From Alkalibacterium thalassium (GTDB lineage: Bacteria; Bacillota; Bacilli; Lactobacillales; Carnobacteriaceae_A): 64,000 nucleotides of DNA. This document shows positions 36,312-46,225 of this stretch, one piece after another. The DNA lies in contig NZ_FNFK01000005.1 in NCBI RefSeq assembly GCF_900101165.1, positions 23,632 to 87,631 of the forward strand, given 5' to 3'. The stretch's first letter is position 1; every line of letters starts with the position of its first letter. The position numbers and the translations under genes are program-made. The notes beneath the pieces were generated by a model. The model searched no databases, was not told the DNA's origin, and saw only the letters and a program-made list of their open reading frames with translations.

Positions 36312-38726
36312 ATGGCATTATTTGCTGAAGTTATAGTGGACGTGCCTACGTTACAGACAAATCAGCCTTATTCCTATAAAATCCCAGAGCGTTTTGAAGC
36401 GTTTATTCAGAAAGGCATGAGAGTGATCGTACCTTTTGGTAAGGGAAGCCGAACGGTCCAGGGCTTTGTCGTGGGCTTCAGTGATCAGACGACTTTTTCG
36501 GGCGATATAAAAGAAATCCAGTCCCTCATGGATAACTCGCCGGTACTGAGTGAAGAAATGATTACTCTTGGCAGCGACCTGGCTTATCAGACTTTCAGTT
36601 TTCAGATCAAATGCTATCAGACAATGCTTCCTGCTGTACTAAAAGCGCGTTATGTCAGAGTAATACGTGTTATCGATGAGATTGATGAAGACCTGCTGTT
36701 CGATTTGTTTAAAGGCAAAGATCGAATAAGCTGGGAAGAGGCTGAGAAAGCTGACAGCCTGGATATTGTCCTTAAACTGGAAAAAGAAAATAAAGTGCAT
36801 ATCGATTACCTCGTTACAGACAAGAGTACAGTCAAAAAAGAAAAATATGTCAGACCGTTATTGTCATATGAGCACCTGGAAGAAATGAAGATGGGGATTC
36901 CGTCAAATGCGCACAAGCAGCTGATCCTTTTAAACCTGCTGCAGCAGATGGAAAAAGAAGAGGAGCAGCCTGTCACAGCATTTAAAGAACACGGTCTGTC
37001 CTTGTCTCATATTCGGACGGGAGAAGGAAAAGGCTGGTGTGAAGTTGTCGAGAAGGAAGTCCTGAGAGATCCTTTTTCAGATATTACTTTTGAACAGAGT
37101 CAGCCGCTTTCTCTGACAGCCGATCAGAAATTGGCTTTCGACACGATCGATCGGGCTGTAAAGACTGAACAGCATGAAGTCTTTCTGCTTCAGGGGGTGA
37201 CAGGAAGCGGCAAGACGGAAGTTTATCTTCAGACGATTTCTGAAGTTCTAGAAAAGGATAAAGGGGCTCTCATGCTTGTACCTGAAATTGCCCTGACACC
37301 ACAGATGGTCGAACGATTCAAAGGACGTTTCGGAGACCGTGTAGCTGTTCTGCACAGCGGCTTGTCTGATGGCGAAAAGTATGATGAATGGAGAAAGATC
37401 GAGAGAGGACAGGCTCAAGTAGTGGTAGGCGCCCGTTCCAGTATTTTTGCGCCACTAAAAAAGATCGGGCTGATTATCATTGACGAAGAACACGAAACGA
37501 CCTACAAGCAGGAAGAGTTTCCTAAATACCATGCCCGTGATGTAGCAGTCTGGCGGGGACAGTATCATAACTGTCCTGTCCTGCTGGGAAGTGCAACGCC
37601 TTCTCTGGAATCAAGGGCGCGAGCGATGAAAGGAGTATATACCCTTCTGGAACTGAGTGAGCGGGCTAACCAGGCTGCTATGCCGCAAGTTAAGGTTATC
37701 GATATGCGTGAGGAAGCTAAAAACGGTAACCGATCCACTTTTTCAGACGTGCTCCTGACTGAGCTGGACAAGCGCATCCATAAGAATGAACAGGCTGTCC
37801 TGCTTTTGAACCGAAGAGGCTACTCATCGTTTGTCCTCTGTCGGGACTGCGGATACGTACTGGAATGTCCCAATTGTGACATATCTCAGACCCTTCATAT
37901 GGATACTAAGACAATGAAGTGCCACTACTGCGGCCATGAAGAAGGGATTCCAAGAAACTGTCCGATATGTACAAGCCCTGCGATCCGTTACTACGGTACC
38001 GGGACTCAAAAAGTTGAAGAGGAACTGCAGGAGTATCTTCCAGACGCCCGCATCATTCGTATGGATGTTGATACTACAAGAAAAAAAGGGGCACATCAGA
38101 AACTGTTCAAGCGGTTTGAACAGAAACAGGCTGATATCTTGCTCGGGACTCAGATGATAGCCAAAGGTCTGGATTTTCCGGATGTCACTCTAGTTGGGGT
38201 CATTAATGCAGACACATCTCTTGGACTACCGGATTTCCGGTCTGCAGAAAAAACCTTTCAGCTGCTTACTCAGGTGAGTGGGCGATCCGGACGTGGACAG
38301 AAGACTGGAGAAGTCATTGTCCAGTCTTACAATCCTGATCATTACGCCATTCAGAAAGCAAAGCATCACGATTATGATTCATTTTTCAAAAAAGAGATGA
38401 ATCTGAGACGGCTCAGTGAATACAGTCCTTATTATTTTCTGCTTAAGCTGTCAGTCAGTCATGAGAACGAAATGACTGCAGCTAAGAAAATTCATGAATT
38501 CATAGAGTTTTTGAAACCGTCTTTAAGTGAACAGGCTATTATATTAGGACCGACTCCAAAGTCCATTGCCAGAACACATAACCGCTATCATTTCCAGACG
38601 ATCATCAAATATAAAAAAGAAGAGAAACTTAAAGAAAAGTGCCATGAGCTGCTGATGAATACCCAGAAAGAACAAGCTAAAGGTCTGTATATATCCTTGG
38701 ACTATCATCCGCTCGACTTTATTTAA
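36312..38726 (+). CDS. priA: Primosomal protein N' (replication restart helicase)
   Basis: 3'-5' helicase that reloads the replisome at collapsed forks; 804 residues. After an N-terminal 3'-end-binding domain come Walker A GVTGSGKTE near residue 295, Walker B DEEH near 391, and a zinc-binding insertion with eight cysteines at about 510-560 (CRDCGYVLECPNC ... CHYC ... CPIC). C-terminal helicase motifs include GTQMIAKGLDFP. ATG 36312 follows GGAAG. Confidence 0.97.
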   Translation: MALFAEVIVDVPTLQTNQPYSYKIPERFEAFIQKGMRVIVPFGKGSRTVQGFVVGFSDQTTFSGDIKEIQSLMDNSPVLSEEMITLGSDLAYQTFSFQIKCYQTMLPAVLKARYVRVIRVIDEIDEDLLFDLFKGKDRISWEEAEKADSLDIVLKLEKENKVHIDYLVTDKSTVKKEKYVRPLLSYEHLEEMKMGIPSNAHKQLILLNLLQQMEKEEEQPVTAFKEHGLSLSHIRTGEGKGWCEVVEKEVLRDPFSDITFEQSQPLSLTADQKLAFDTIDRAVKTEQHEVFLLQGVTGSGKTEVYLQTISEVLEKDKGALMLVPEIALTPQMVERFKGRFGDRVAVLHSGLSDGEKYDEWRKIERGQAQVVVGARSSIFAPLKKIGLIIIDEEHETTYKQEEFPKYHARDVAVWRGQYHNCPVLLGSATPSLESRARAMKGVYTLLELSERANQAAMPQVKVIDMREEAKNGNRSTFSDVLLTELDKRIHKNEQAVLLLNRRGYSSFVLCRDCGYVLECPNCDISQTLHMDTKTMKCHYCGHEEGIPRNCPICTSPAIRYYGTGTQKVEEELQEYLPDARIIRMDVDTTRKKGAHQKLFKRFEQKQADILLGTQMIAKGLDFPDVTLVGVINADTSLGLPDFRSAEKTFQLLTQVSGRSGRGQKTGEVIVQSYNPDHYAIQKAKHHDYDSFFKKEMNLRRLSEYSPYYFLLKLSVSHENEMTAAKKIHEFIEFLKPSLSEQAIILGPTPKSIARTHNRYHFQTIIKYKKEEKLKEKCHELLMNTQKEQAKGLYISLDYHPLDFI

Positions 38727-38745
38727 GAGGAAAGGGGTTTATCCT

Positions 38746-39690
38746 ATGTATAAAATAGTATTTATGGGAACACCTGAATTTTCAGTACCGATACTGGAAG
38801 GACTTATACAGGAAGAAAATTACGAGGTGATTGGAGTTGTCACTCAGCCGGACCGTAAAGTGGGACGTAAAAAGGTGGTGACTCCGCCACCTGTTAAAAA
38901 GAAAGCCGTTGAACATGGCATTGCTGTTTTCCAACCGGAAAAACTGTCAGGATCCGAAGAGATGAATCAGGTGCTTGCGCTTGAACCTGATATCATCGTT
39001 ACCGCTGCCTATGGACAGTATGTGCCGACGAAAATGCTTAAAGCGCCAAAGTATAAGGCAGTCAATGTGCACGCATCTCTGCTTCCAAAGTACAGAGGTG
39101 CGGCGCCTATTCATTATGCACTAATCAATGGGGATAGAGAAACAGGTGTAACCATCATGTACATGGAAAAGGAAATGGATGCAGGAGACATCATTTCCCA
39201 AAGGTCTCTGAGAATTGATCCGGAAGATACTGTTGGAACGCTTTTCGGTAAATTAAGTTTGATCGGTAGAGACCTCCTTCTGGACACCCTTCCGGATATC
39301 TTTTCCGGGACTCACACACCTACAAGTCAGGATTTGTCTGAAGTGACCTATTCACCGATGATTTCCAGAGAAGAAGAAAAAATCGACTGGACTAAGCGAG
39401 CAGAGACCATCGCTTTTAAAGTACGTGGAATGAATACATTTCCCGGAGCATATACCTTGCTGAAAGGTCAGAGATTCAAGATCTGGCGGGCAGAGGCAGT
39501 CAGTCAATCATCTGATAAAGAGCCTGGAACGATAGTCAGACTTACAAATAAGGACATGCAGATTCAGTGCGGAGAACAGACTGTCTTGTCCCTTAAGGAA
39601 GTTCAGCCATTCGGTAAGCCTAAAATGACGATAGAAGACTTTCTGTCCGGAGCAGTCAACCACTTAGAAGAAGGGGAACGATTTGAGTAA
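38746..39690 (+). CDS. fmt: Methionyl-tRNA formyltransferase
   Basis: Formylates initiator Met-tRNA; 314 residues. Catalytic Asn-His in NVHASLLPKYRGAAPIHYAL near residue 109 and Asp in MDAGDI near 146. The C-terminal tRNA-binding domain begins near residue 205. ATG 38746 has GAGGAAAGGGG upstream. It overlaps rsmB by 8 bases. Confidence 0.97.
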   Translation: MYKIVFMGTPEFSVPILEGLIQEENYEVIGVVTQPDRKVGRKKVVTPPPVKKKAVEHGIAVFQPEKLSGSEEMNQVLALEPDIIVTAAYGQYVPTKMLKAPKYKAVNVHASLLPKYRGAAPIHYALINGDRETGVTIMYMEKEMDAGDIISQRSLRIDPEDTVGTLFGKLSLIGRDLLLDTLPDIFSGTHTPTSQDLSEVTYSPMISREEEKIDWTKRAETIAFKVRGMNTFPGAYTLLKGQRFKIWRAEAVSQSSDKEPGTIVRLTNKDMQIQCGEQTVLSLKEVQPFGKPKMTIEDFLSGAVNHLEEGERFE

Positions 39691-41035
39691 TCAGAAGATA
39701 AAGCAAAGCAGCCGTTACCTGGCTGTTGAAATTTTCGACAAGGTTGAAGCCAGTCAGGCATTCAGTAATATTGTACTGAACGATGTCCTCAGACAGAATC
39801 AGCTGTCTCCAGAAGATACACGTTTTCTGACTGAGCTGGTATATGGTGTCATTCAGAATAAGATGAAGCTGGATTATCAACTGGATCCATTTATCAGAAA
39901 ACAGAAGAAAATAGATGGATGGGTCATGCAGCTGCTGCGTGTATCCTTATACCAAATCACACTTCTCGATAAAATACCTATGCATGCGATAGTCAATGAA
40001 GCTGTTAATATTGCTAAGGTCAGAGGAAACAGAGGGATCGCAGGGTTTGTCAACGGCGTACTCCGTGCTATTGAGCGAAAAGGCGTACGCTCAGCAGATG
40101 ACATCAGTGAACCGATAAAAAAATTGTCCATTATGTACAGTTACCCTGAGTGGATCGTTACACTTCTATCAGAAGAAGTTGGAATGGAAGAGACAGAACA
40201 AATACTCGATTCCTTATCTGACAAGGCCCGCTTAAGTTTAAGGGTTAACACGACACTCAAGTCTGTGGAAGACGTTCAGAGGCATCTGGAACTGGAAGGA
40301 TTTGAAACTGAAAAGAGCAAAGTGTCTGCAAACGGACTGATTTGTCTGCGAGGTCTGCCTGTGCACTCGTCATTATTTAAGGATGGAGTCATCACGATTC
40401 AGGACGAAAGTTCCATGCTTGTTGCTGAAGCACTGCAAATTGAAGCTGGGGATGCGGTTCTGGACGCTTGTGCAGCACCAGGGGGGAAAACCACCCACAT
40501 CGCCACTTATCTGGATAAAACCAAAGGCGGACAGGTGACCGCTCTTGATCTTCATGAGAAAAAAATAAGAAAAATAAGAGAAAATGCGGATCGACTGGGA
40601 TTTGCTGATATAATAATAACGAATGCCATGGATGCGAGAAAAGCCGCTGAAACATTTGAACACGAGTCATTCGACAAGATACTTATTGATGCCCCGTGTT
40701 CAGGCTTAGGTCTTATGAGAAGGAAACCAGATATCCGCTACCAGAAAAGACTGTCAGATATAAATGCTCTGCAGAAAGTCCAGCTGGATATTCTGACTTC
40801 TGTCGCTCCGCTGCTGAAAAAAGGTGGACGACTTGTTTACAGTACTTGCACAATCACCAGAAAAGAAAATGATGACGTGGTAGAAGCTTTCCTCTCAGAA
40901 CAGCCTTCATATGAAATCGAACCGGTTTATAGAAATAACTCGAGCATCAAGCTATCTGAAAATGGCTTTCTTCATCTGTACCCGCATCGGTACCATACGG
41001 ACGGTTTTTTCATAGCTTCTTTGAGAAAGACATAG
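39683..41035 (+). CDS. rsmB: 16S rRNA (cytosine-967) C5-methyltransferase
   Basis: 450 residues: an N-terminal NusB-like RNA-binding domain (about 1-140) and an AdoMet methyltransferase domain with DACAAPGGKTTHIA near residue 258, DAPCSG near 338 and STCTI near 390; the latter two cysteines are the catalytic pair. TTG start at 39683 after AAGAAGGGG, overlapping fmt. Older name sun. Confidence 0.95.
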   Translation: MSNQKIKQSSRYLAVEIFDKVEASQAFSNIVLNDVLRQNQLSPEDTRFLTELVYGVIQNKMKLDYQLDPFIRKQKKIDGWVMQLLRVSLYQITLLDKIPMHAIVNEAVNIAKVRGNRGIAGFVNGVLRAIERKGVRSADDISEPIKKLSIMYSYPEWIVTLLSEEVGMEETEQILDSLSDKARLSLRVNTTLKSVEDVQRHLELEGFETEKSKVSANGLICLRGLPVHSSLFKDGVITIQDESSMLVAEALQIEAGDAVLDACAAPGGKTTHIATYLDKTKGGQVTALDLHEKKIRKIRENADRLGFADIIITNAMDARKAAETFEHESFDKILIDAPCSGLGLMRRKPDIRYQKRLSDINALQKVQLDILTSVAPLLKKGGRLVYSTCTITRKENDDVVEAFLSEQPSYEIEPVYRNNSSIKLSENGFLHLYPHRYHTDGFFIASLRKT

Positions 41036-41108
41036 TCAGTTTAATTCTGTTCACTGATCATAGACTTATGGTCGGTGATTTACATAGGAAAATATGGAGT
41101 GATACAAA

Positions 41109-41867
41109 CTGAATACTTATAAGAAAACACATATTGGAATGAGAACGATTAATCAGGATTTTGTCGAACTCTTTTATAATCAGGCCGATCAGCTGCTGGC
41201 TATTTTATGTGACGGCATGGGTGGACACAAGGCTGGAGATATTGCAAGCGAGATGGCTGTCATGCAGTTGGGTCACAGATGGCAGGAAACAGCTTTTGCC
41301 ACTTCAGCAGATGTTAAGGAATGGCTTGACAGGCAGATCAATATAGAGAATCAGCGGATCTACAGAGTAGCCAGGACTTACAATGATCTTCAGGGAATGG
41401 GAACCACCCTTGTTACTGCAGCGTTTATTAATGAAGCGATCGTAATAGCTAACGTCGGGGACAGCAGAGCATACCAGCTGAATGCTGACGATGATATGCG
41501 TCTGATCACAGTCGATCATTCGTTTGCCAACGAACTCCGACTGAGCGGTGAAATTACTGAGGAAGAAGCGAAAAATCATCATCAGAGGCACACCCTCACA
41601 CGCTCGCTAGGAGTGTTTGACAAAGTGATGATTGACTTTTTTGAACTGAATAAAGAAGAGACACAGCTGATCCTGCTCTGCTCCGATGGGCTATCGAATG
41701 GGATCGATAGGAAAGAGATGAACAACATCGTGCAGAGTGAACTAAATTTAAGTAGCAAAGCTGAAGCCTTGATTGATGCTTCATTAAAAAATGGATCGAC
41801 AGACAATATAACCGTCTGCCTGATCGATTTGACTGAACAGTCGCAGAATGTTAGGAGGGGAGCGTAA
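41109..41867 (+). CDS. prpC: PP2C-type Ser/Thr protein phosphatase
   Basis: Mn-dependent phosphatase that reverses PrkC phosphorylation (also Stp). PP2C motifs: CDGMGGHKAGDIAS, GTTLV, NVGDSRAY and CSDGLSNGID. The first ATG (41139) would cut off the opening motif. The in-frame codons before it read N-T-Y-K-K-T-H-I-G, which completes the family motif T.xG..R..NQD. An in-frame TGA at 41100 limits the extension, and the only plausible start there is CTG 41109, nine bases after GGAG (41096-41099). I therefore propose CTG as start (252 residues). GTG of prkC follows its stop directly. Confidence 0.85.
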   Translation: MNTYKKTHIGMRTINQDFVELFYNQADQLLAILCDGMGGHKAGDIASEMAVMQLGHRWQETAFATSADVKEWLDRQINIENQRIYRVARTYNDLQGMGTTLVTAAFINEAIVIANVGDSRAYQLNADDDMRLITVDHSFANELRLSGEITEEEAKNHHQRHTLTRSLGVFDKVMIDFFELNKEETQLILLCSDGLSNGIDRKEMNNIVQSELNLSSKAEALIDASLKNGSTDNITVCLIDLTEQSQNVRRGA

Positions 41868-43880
41868 GTGATTCCCGGAGAAAGAATTAGCAACAGATAT
41901 AAGATAATAAGAGAAATAGGATCCGGAGGTATGGCACAAGTTTGCCTGGCAGAAGATCTTATCCTTGAAAGAAATGTGGCCGTTAAACTGATGGCCTATA
42001 ATTTTCATAATGATGAGACCAGTATCAGACGCTTCAAGAGAGAGGCCCTTTCAACAACTGAGCTGACACATCCGTATATAGTCAATGTGGTCGATGTAGG
42101 GGAAGATGATACACCTTACATCGTCATGGAATACGTGGAGGGATACGATCTTAAGGAATTTATTCGTCAGAACCATCCGATACCCTATAAAAAAACAATC
42201 GAAATCATGTCTCAGATTTTAGCTGCTGTAGAATATGCACATAATCACAATATTATCCATAGAGACCTTAAACCGCAGAATATTCTTATCGATCATAGTG
42301 AAAAAGTAAAAATAACGGACTTTGGGATTGCAGTAGCATTGTCAGAAAATTCCATTACTCAAACTAACTCGCTGCTGGGATCCGTTCACTATATTTCGCC
42401 CGAGCAAGCGAGAGGAAGTATGGCAACGAAGCAGTCAGATATCTATTCACTGGGTATCCTTCTTTACGAACTGCTCGCGGGCCGTGTGCCATTCGATGGG
42501 GAGTCTCCAGTATCGATTGCCTTGAAGCATTTCCAGAACGACATGCCTTCACTAAAAGAAAACGATTCTTCACTTCCGCAGGCTCTCGAAAATGTTGTTC
42601 TGAAAGCCACAGCTAAAGAACCGGGTAATCGTTACCGGTCTGTCACAGAGATGAAGAAGGATCTTGAAACAACATTGTCAGAATCACGGGCAGAAGAAAT
42701 GAAATTTATGCCTGTATCGACACACGATGATGAAACACGTATGATTGAACCGGTAAAAATCAGACCGGATAAAATTGAAGCACCTTCAGCTGAGCAAAAA
42801 CCAGTTGAAGAGCCGGATAAAGCTTCACCCGAACCTAATAAAGAGAAGAAGAGAAAACGGCGGAGGAAAGGCTTGCTTTTCATCATTATTCTTCTTTTGA
42901 TGCTGATTGGCTCTCTTCTGGTCTTCAGTATGACACAACCAAGAGAGGTGAGTGTGCCGGATCTATCAGGCCTTACTCTTGAGGAGGCCGAAGAAGAACT
43001 GGAAGAACTGAATTTGCAGGTGGGAGATATCGTTGAGCAGAACAGCAGTGATGTGGAAGCAGGTAGAATAATCCGTACAAATCCGTCACCTGATGCAGTA
43101 CTCCGGGAATTTGCTTCAGTTAACCTGTTTGTCAGCCTGGGGGAAGAGATGATCACCCTTGAAGATTATGAAAATGTCTCATATGAGGATGCGAGGGCTG
43201 AACTGACAGATATGGGCTTCACGGTAGAAAGAGAAGACGTATTCAGTAATGATATATCTGAAGGGAATGTCGTCTCCCAAAGTATATCTGCCGGCGAAGA
43301 AGTAGTGCCAAGTGAATCGACGATAACCCTTGAAGTAAGCAGTGGTCCGGAAGGTTTTACTCTAAGGCGTCTTGTCGGATATTCTTCTGTAGGAGTAGAA
43401 GACTATGCCGATGATCTGAACCTTTCAGTAACTATTACCAATGAACCGCACGATACTATTCCTGAAGGACAGGTTGCCCGACAGTCTCCTGAACCGGGAA
43501 CAACGGTATATCCGGGATCGAGAATCTCAGTTGTCTTCTCAACTGGGCCTGAAGAACCCGAATATGTAACGTTTGTCAGAGGTATCATCATTGAGTACCT
43601 AAGTGAGACAGGAGAAGATGCAGAAAATGATGGAGATGAAGAAAATGAAGAAGATGATGAAAACGGAGAATCAGACGAAGGGCTGACACCCAATGCCATT
43701 GAGATTTATGTCGAAGATGCTGAGAACTCGTTTGACGATGTCTACCGAGCCTTTGACATCTATGAGGACACTCCGGAAATCATTACATTCGTAGTGGAAG
43801 AAGGACAGACAGCCAGTTTCCGAATCGTTAGAGACGGGGAAGTCATCAGAGAAGAAACAGGGATAAGTCCGAACGACTAG
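41868..43880 (+). CDS. prkC: Membrane Ser/Thr protein kinase with PASTA domains
   Basis: Sensor kinase of cell-wall state, 670 residues. The kinase domain is at about 11-270: glycine loop GSGGMAQV, Lys40, HRDLKPQN and DFGIA. A basic stretch precedes one membrane helix (about 334-355). Outside, about three PASTA repeats (358-560) bind peptidoglycan fragments. A very acidic linker (about 580-605, mostly Glu, Asp and Asn) and a ~65-residue C-terminal domain follow. GTG start at 41868 with AGGAGGGG. Partner phosphatase directly upstream. Confidence 0.96.
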   Translation: MIPGERISNRYKIIREIGSGGMAQVCLAEDLILERNVAVKLMAYNFHNDETSIRRFKREALSTTELTHPYIVNVVDVGEDDTPYIVMEYVEGYDLKEFIRQNHPIPYKKTIEIMSQILAAVEYAHNHNIIHRDLKPQNILIDHSEKVKITDFGIAVALSENSITQTNSLLGSVHYISPEQARGSMATKQSDIYSLGILLYELLAGRVPFDGESPVSIALKHFQNDMPSLKENDSSLPQALENVVLKATAKEPGNRYRSVTEMKKDLETTLSESRAEEMKFMPVSTHDDETRMIEPVKIRPDKIEAPSAEQKPVEEPDKASPEPNKEKKRKRRRKGLLFIIILLLMLIGSLLVFSMTQPREVSVPDLSGLTLEEAEEELEELNLQVGDIVEQNSSDVEAGRIIRTNPSPDAVLREFASVNLFVSLGEEMITLEDYENVSYEDARAELTDMGFTVEREDVFSNDISEGNVVSQSISAGEEVVPSESTITLEVSSGPEGFTLRRLVGYSSVGVEDYADDLNLSVTITNEPHDTIPEGQVARQSPEPGTTVYPGSRISVVFSTGPEEPEYVTFVRGIIIEYLSETGEDAENDGDEENEEDDENGESDEGLTPNAIEIYVEDAENSFDDVYRAFDIYEDTPEIITFVVEEGQTASFRIVRDGEVIREETGISPND

Positions 43881-43894
43881 AAGGAGGAAGCTAC

Positions 43895-44809
43895 TTGCAC
43901 GAAGGACGAATAATAAAAGCCCTCAGCGGTTTCTACTATATCCAGACACCTGAAAAAGATGTGTATCAGACCCGTCCGAGAGGGATTTTCAGAAAGAGAA
44001 ATGAAACACCTCTCGTCGGTGATAAAGTGAAGTTTACATTCGAGACAGACAAAGAAGGAACACTGGAAGAAATAATGCCGAGAGAAAATGAACTGTCCCG
44101 TCCATCCGTTGCCAATGTGGATCTGGGCTTTGTCATCATGTCGGTCAAGGACCCGGATTTTTCTACTTCACTTCTTGACCGTTATCTTGTGTCTCTTGAG
44201 CAGCATCATATCACTCCGGTCATCTACATTACCAAGACAGACCTGACGACAGATGAAGAATACGCTGCTGCAAAGGATCTTGCCGATATTTATACTTCTA
44301 TCGGATACAAAGTGATATTACCGGATCAAAATAAGCAGGTGAGTCCAGAGATACTGCAGGAGAGATTTAGAGATCTTGTCAAAGATAAGCTGGCAGTGTT
44401 CATGGGGCAGTCCGGAGCTGGCAAGTCAACCCTGCTGAACAGTCTTAACCCGGAACTTAAACTGAAGATTGGGGAAACCTCCAAATCACTTGGAAGAGGA
44501 AGGCATACGACACGACACGTTGAGCTTGTGCCTTTACTCGGAGGCCTGGTTGCAGATACGCCTGGTTTCAGTGCGATTCAGTTTGATGAGCTGGATGCAC
44601 AGAATCTGTCAGCCTGTTTTCCGGAAATATGGGAAAAAGGAAAAGACTGTCGGTTCAGCGGATGTATACATCAGAATGAACCAAATTGTGCCGTCAAGAA
44701 GGCTGTAGAGGAACAGCTGATAGCATCATTTAGATACAACAACTATCTCTTTCTTATCGAAGAGATACAGAACAGAAAACCACGTTATGGAAAGAAGAGG
44801 GGAAAATAA
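43895..44809 (+). CDS. rsgA: Small ribosomal subunit biogenesis GTPase RsgA
   Basis: Circularly permuted GTPase that checks maturation of the 30S subunit; 304 residues. An OB-fold N-terminus, then G-motifs in permuted order: TKTDL-like ITKTDL, P-loop GQSGAGKSTLLNSL near residue 171, and DTPGF. The C-terminal zinc site is CRFSGCIHQNEPNC. TTG start at 43895 with AGGAGGAAG. It overlaps rpe by one base. Confidence 0.96.
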   Translation: MHEGRIIKALSGFYYIQTPEKDVYQTRPRGIFRKRNETPLVGDKVKFTFETDKEGTLEEIMPRENELSRPSVANVDLGFVIMSVKDPDFSTSLLDRYLVSLEQHHITPVIYITKTDLTTDEEYAAAKDLADIYTSIGYKVILPDQNKQVSPEILQERFRDLVKDKLAVFMGQSGAGKSTLLNSLNPELKLKIGETSKSLGRGRHTTRHVELVPLLGGLVADTPGFSAIQFDELDAQNLSACFPEIWEKGKDCRFSGCIHQNEPNCAVKKAVEEQLIASFRYNNYLFLIEEIQNRKPRYGKKRGK

Positions 44810-45462
44810 TGGTTAAAATTGCGCCATCGATTCTTAGTGCGGATTTTGCAGAACTGAAGAATGAGATTCAGAAAGTTGAAAATGGGGGAGCAGACTGGAT
44901 CCATATCGATACGATGGATGGGCATTTCGTACCAAACCTGTCATTTGGTATCCCGATAGTCAAATCCGTTAGACCACACACCCAATTGCCTCTTGATTGT
45001 CATCTGATGGTAGAAAACCCTGAAAATTATATCAATGACTTTGCTGAGGCAGGAGCAGATATTATTTCGATTCACGCTGAAAGCACGAATCATCTGCATC
45101 GTGCGCTCCAGATGATTCGGTCAGCTGAAGTTAAAGCGGGTCTGGTAATCAATCCGGCCACTCCCGTCTCCATGATAGCTGATAGTCTGCACATGACAGA
45201 TCTCGTCCTAGTCATGACAGTCAATCCTGGATTTGGAGGGCAGTCGTTCATTAAAGAGACGGTCAGTAAGATAGAGCAGCTGGCTGCTCTGAAACAAGAG
45301 CACGGGTATTCTTATGAAATAGAAGTTGACGGTGGAATAAATGATGAGACTGCAAAAGTCTGTATAGAAGCAGGTGCTACAGTACTGGTAGCCGGTTCAT
45401 ACGTCTATGGTGCAAGTGATGCTGGACAGCAGATCACCAATCTGAAACAGTCGGTGAAATAG
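44809..45462 (+). CDS. rpe: Ribulose-phosphate 3-epimerase
   Basis: Pentose phosphate pathway enzyme, 217 residues in a TIM barrel. The start KIAPSILSADFAEL, the metal-site HIDTMDGHFVPN and the VNPGFGGQ phosphate loop are diagnostic. ATG 44809 shares a base with the rsgA stop. Confidence 0.97.
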   Translation: MVKIAPSILSADFAELKNEIQKVENGGADWIHIDTMDGHFVPNLSFGIPIVKSVRPHTQLPLDCHLMVENPENYINDFAEAGADIISIHAESTNHLHRALQMIRSAEVKAGLVINPATPVSMIADSLHMTDLVLVMTVNPGFGGQSFIKETVSKIEQLAALKQEHGYSYEIEVDGGINDETAKVCIEAGATVLVAGSYVYGASDAGQQITNLKQSVK

Positions 45463-46107
45463 ATGAGTACGGTCCATATTATGCTGGGAAGCCCGGATGA
45501 GCAAAGAGCCTGGCCACCAAAGAAACAGCAGGATCACTACATCGGCGTGGACAGAGGGGCATTTTACCTAACTGAAAATGGCTACAGTCCTGACTTGGCT
45601 CTTGGCGATTTCGATTCGATTTCAGAGGTGGAAAAGCAGAAGATAAAAGAACATGTTGGGACATTTATTGAAGTAGATCCGGATAAAGAAGATACGGATG
45701 CAGAGCTAAGTCTGGTCTATGCCATGAAGCAGTTTGACTCAGAGAAGTTGATTGTCTATGGCTGGTCAGGTGGGCGTCTGGATCATCTGATGAGCATTCT
45801 TATGATTCCATTGCAGCCTAGATTCCACAAAATCCAAGGAAAAATTGAGTTTGTCAATCAGACTAACAGTATAAAGTATTATCAGCCCGGCGTACACAAA
45901 GTGGTTAAAGAGCATAATAAAACTTACTGCTCTGTTATCGGGATGACTCCGGTCAAGCACCTGTCTCTTGGTCAGGGGTTCAAGTATCAGCTCGATGGAG
46001 TTAATTATGACTACCCAGCAGCTCTGATCAGTAATGAGTTCGTGGCAGCAACTGCAAACCTGACCTTTAAGTCGGGTATAATAGCTTTTGTTCAAAGTAG
46101 AGACTGA
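45463..46107 (+). CDS. thiN: Thiamine pyrophosphokinase
   Basis: Transfers pyrophosphate from ATP to thiamine; 214 residues. Motifs GVDRGAFYL, LGDFDSI and DKEDTDAELSL in the first 90 residues, and GGRLDHLMS near 106. ATG 45463 directly follows the rpe stop. Together with ThiT it forms a salvage path from external thiamine to TPP. It ends the coaBC-thiN group. Confidence 0.95.
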   Translation: MSTVHIMLGSPDEQRAWPPKKQQDHYIGVDRGAFYLTENGYSPDLALGDFDSISEVEKQKIKEHVGTFIEVDPDKEDTDAELSLVYAMKQFDSEKLIVYGWSGGRLDHLMSILMIPLQPRFHKIQGKIEFVNQTNSIKYYQPGVHKVVKEHNKTYCSVIGMTPVKHLSLGQGFKYQLDGVNYDYPAALISNEFVAATANLTFKSGIIAFVQSRD

Positions 46108-46165
46108 ATACATTTATATCAGAATATGATTTCAGGAATGATAAGAAATCCAGATGACTAAACTT

Positions 46166-46225
46166 TGACTAAAAAGCAATGAGACCTCACCAAAAGTGGC
46201 GAGAGCCCTCATTGTTTTTTAGTCA
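46166..46225 (+). terminator. Terminator after thiN
   Basis: Eighteen-base arms (46166-46183 and 46208-46225) pair with one G-U: TGACTAAAAAGCAATGAG with its complement, containing the T-run. It can act in both directions. It lies in the 323-base gap between thiN and the PilZ gene; the rest of the gap is AT-rich with a TATAAT at 46374-46379 that may belong to the PilZ promoter. Confidence 0.75.

Noticed and set aside
42632..43156. Minus-strand open frame of 174 codons inside prkC
   Set aside because: A shadow caused by the acidic codon bias of prkC; no motif and no start site.
42940..43570. Internal repeats of prkC considered as a novel repeat array
   Set aside because: They are PASTA domains, known parts of this kinase family.
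46166..46225. Long stem after thiN considered as a small RNA gene or MITE
   Set aside because: The stem contains the T-run and directly follows the last gene of an operon; a terminator explains it. No target duplication seen.
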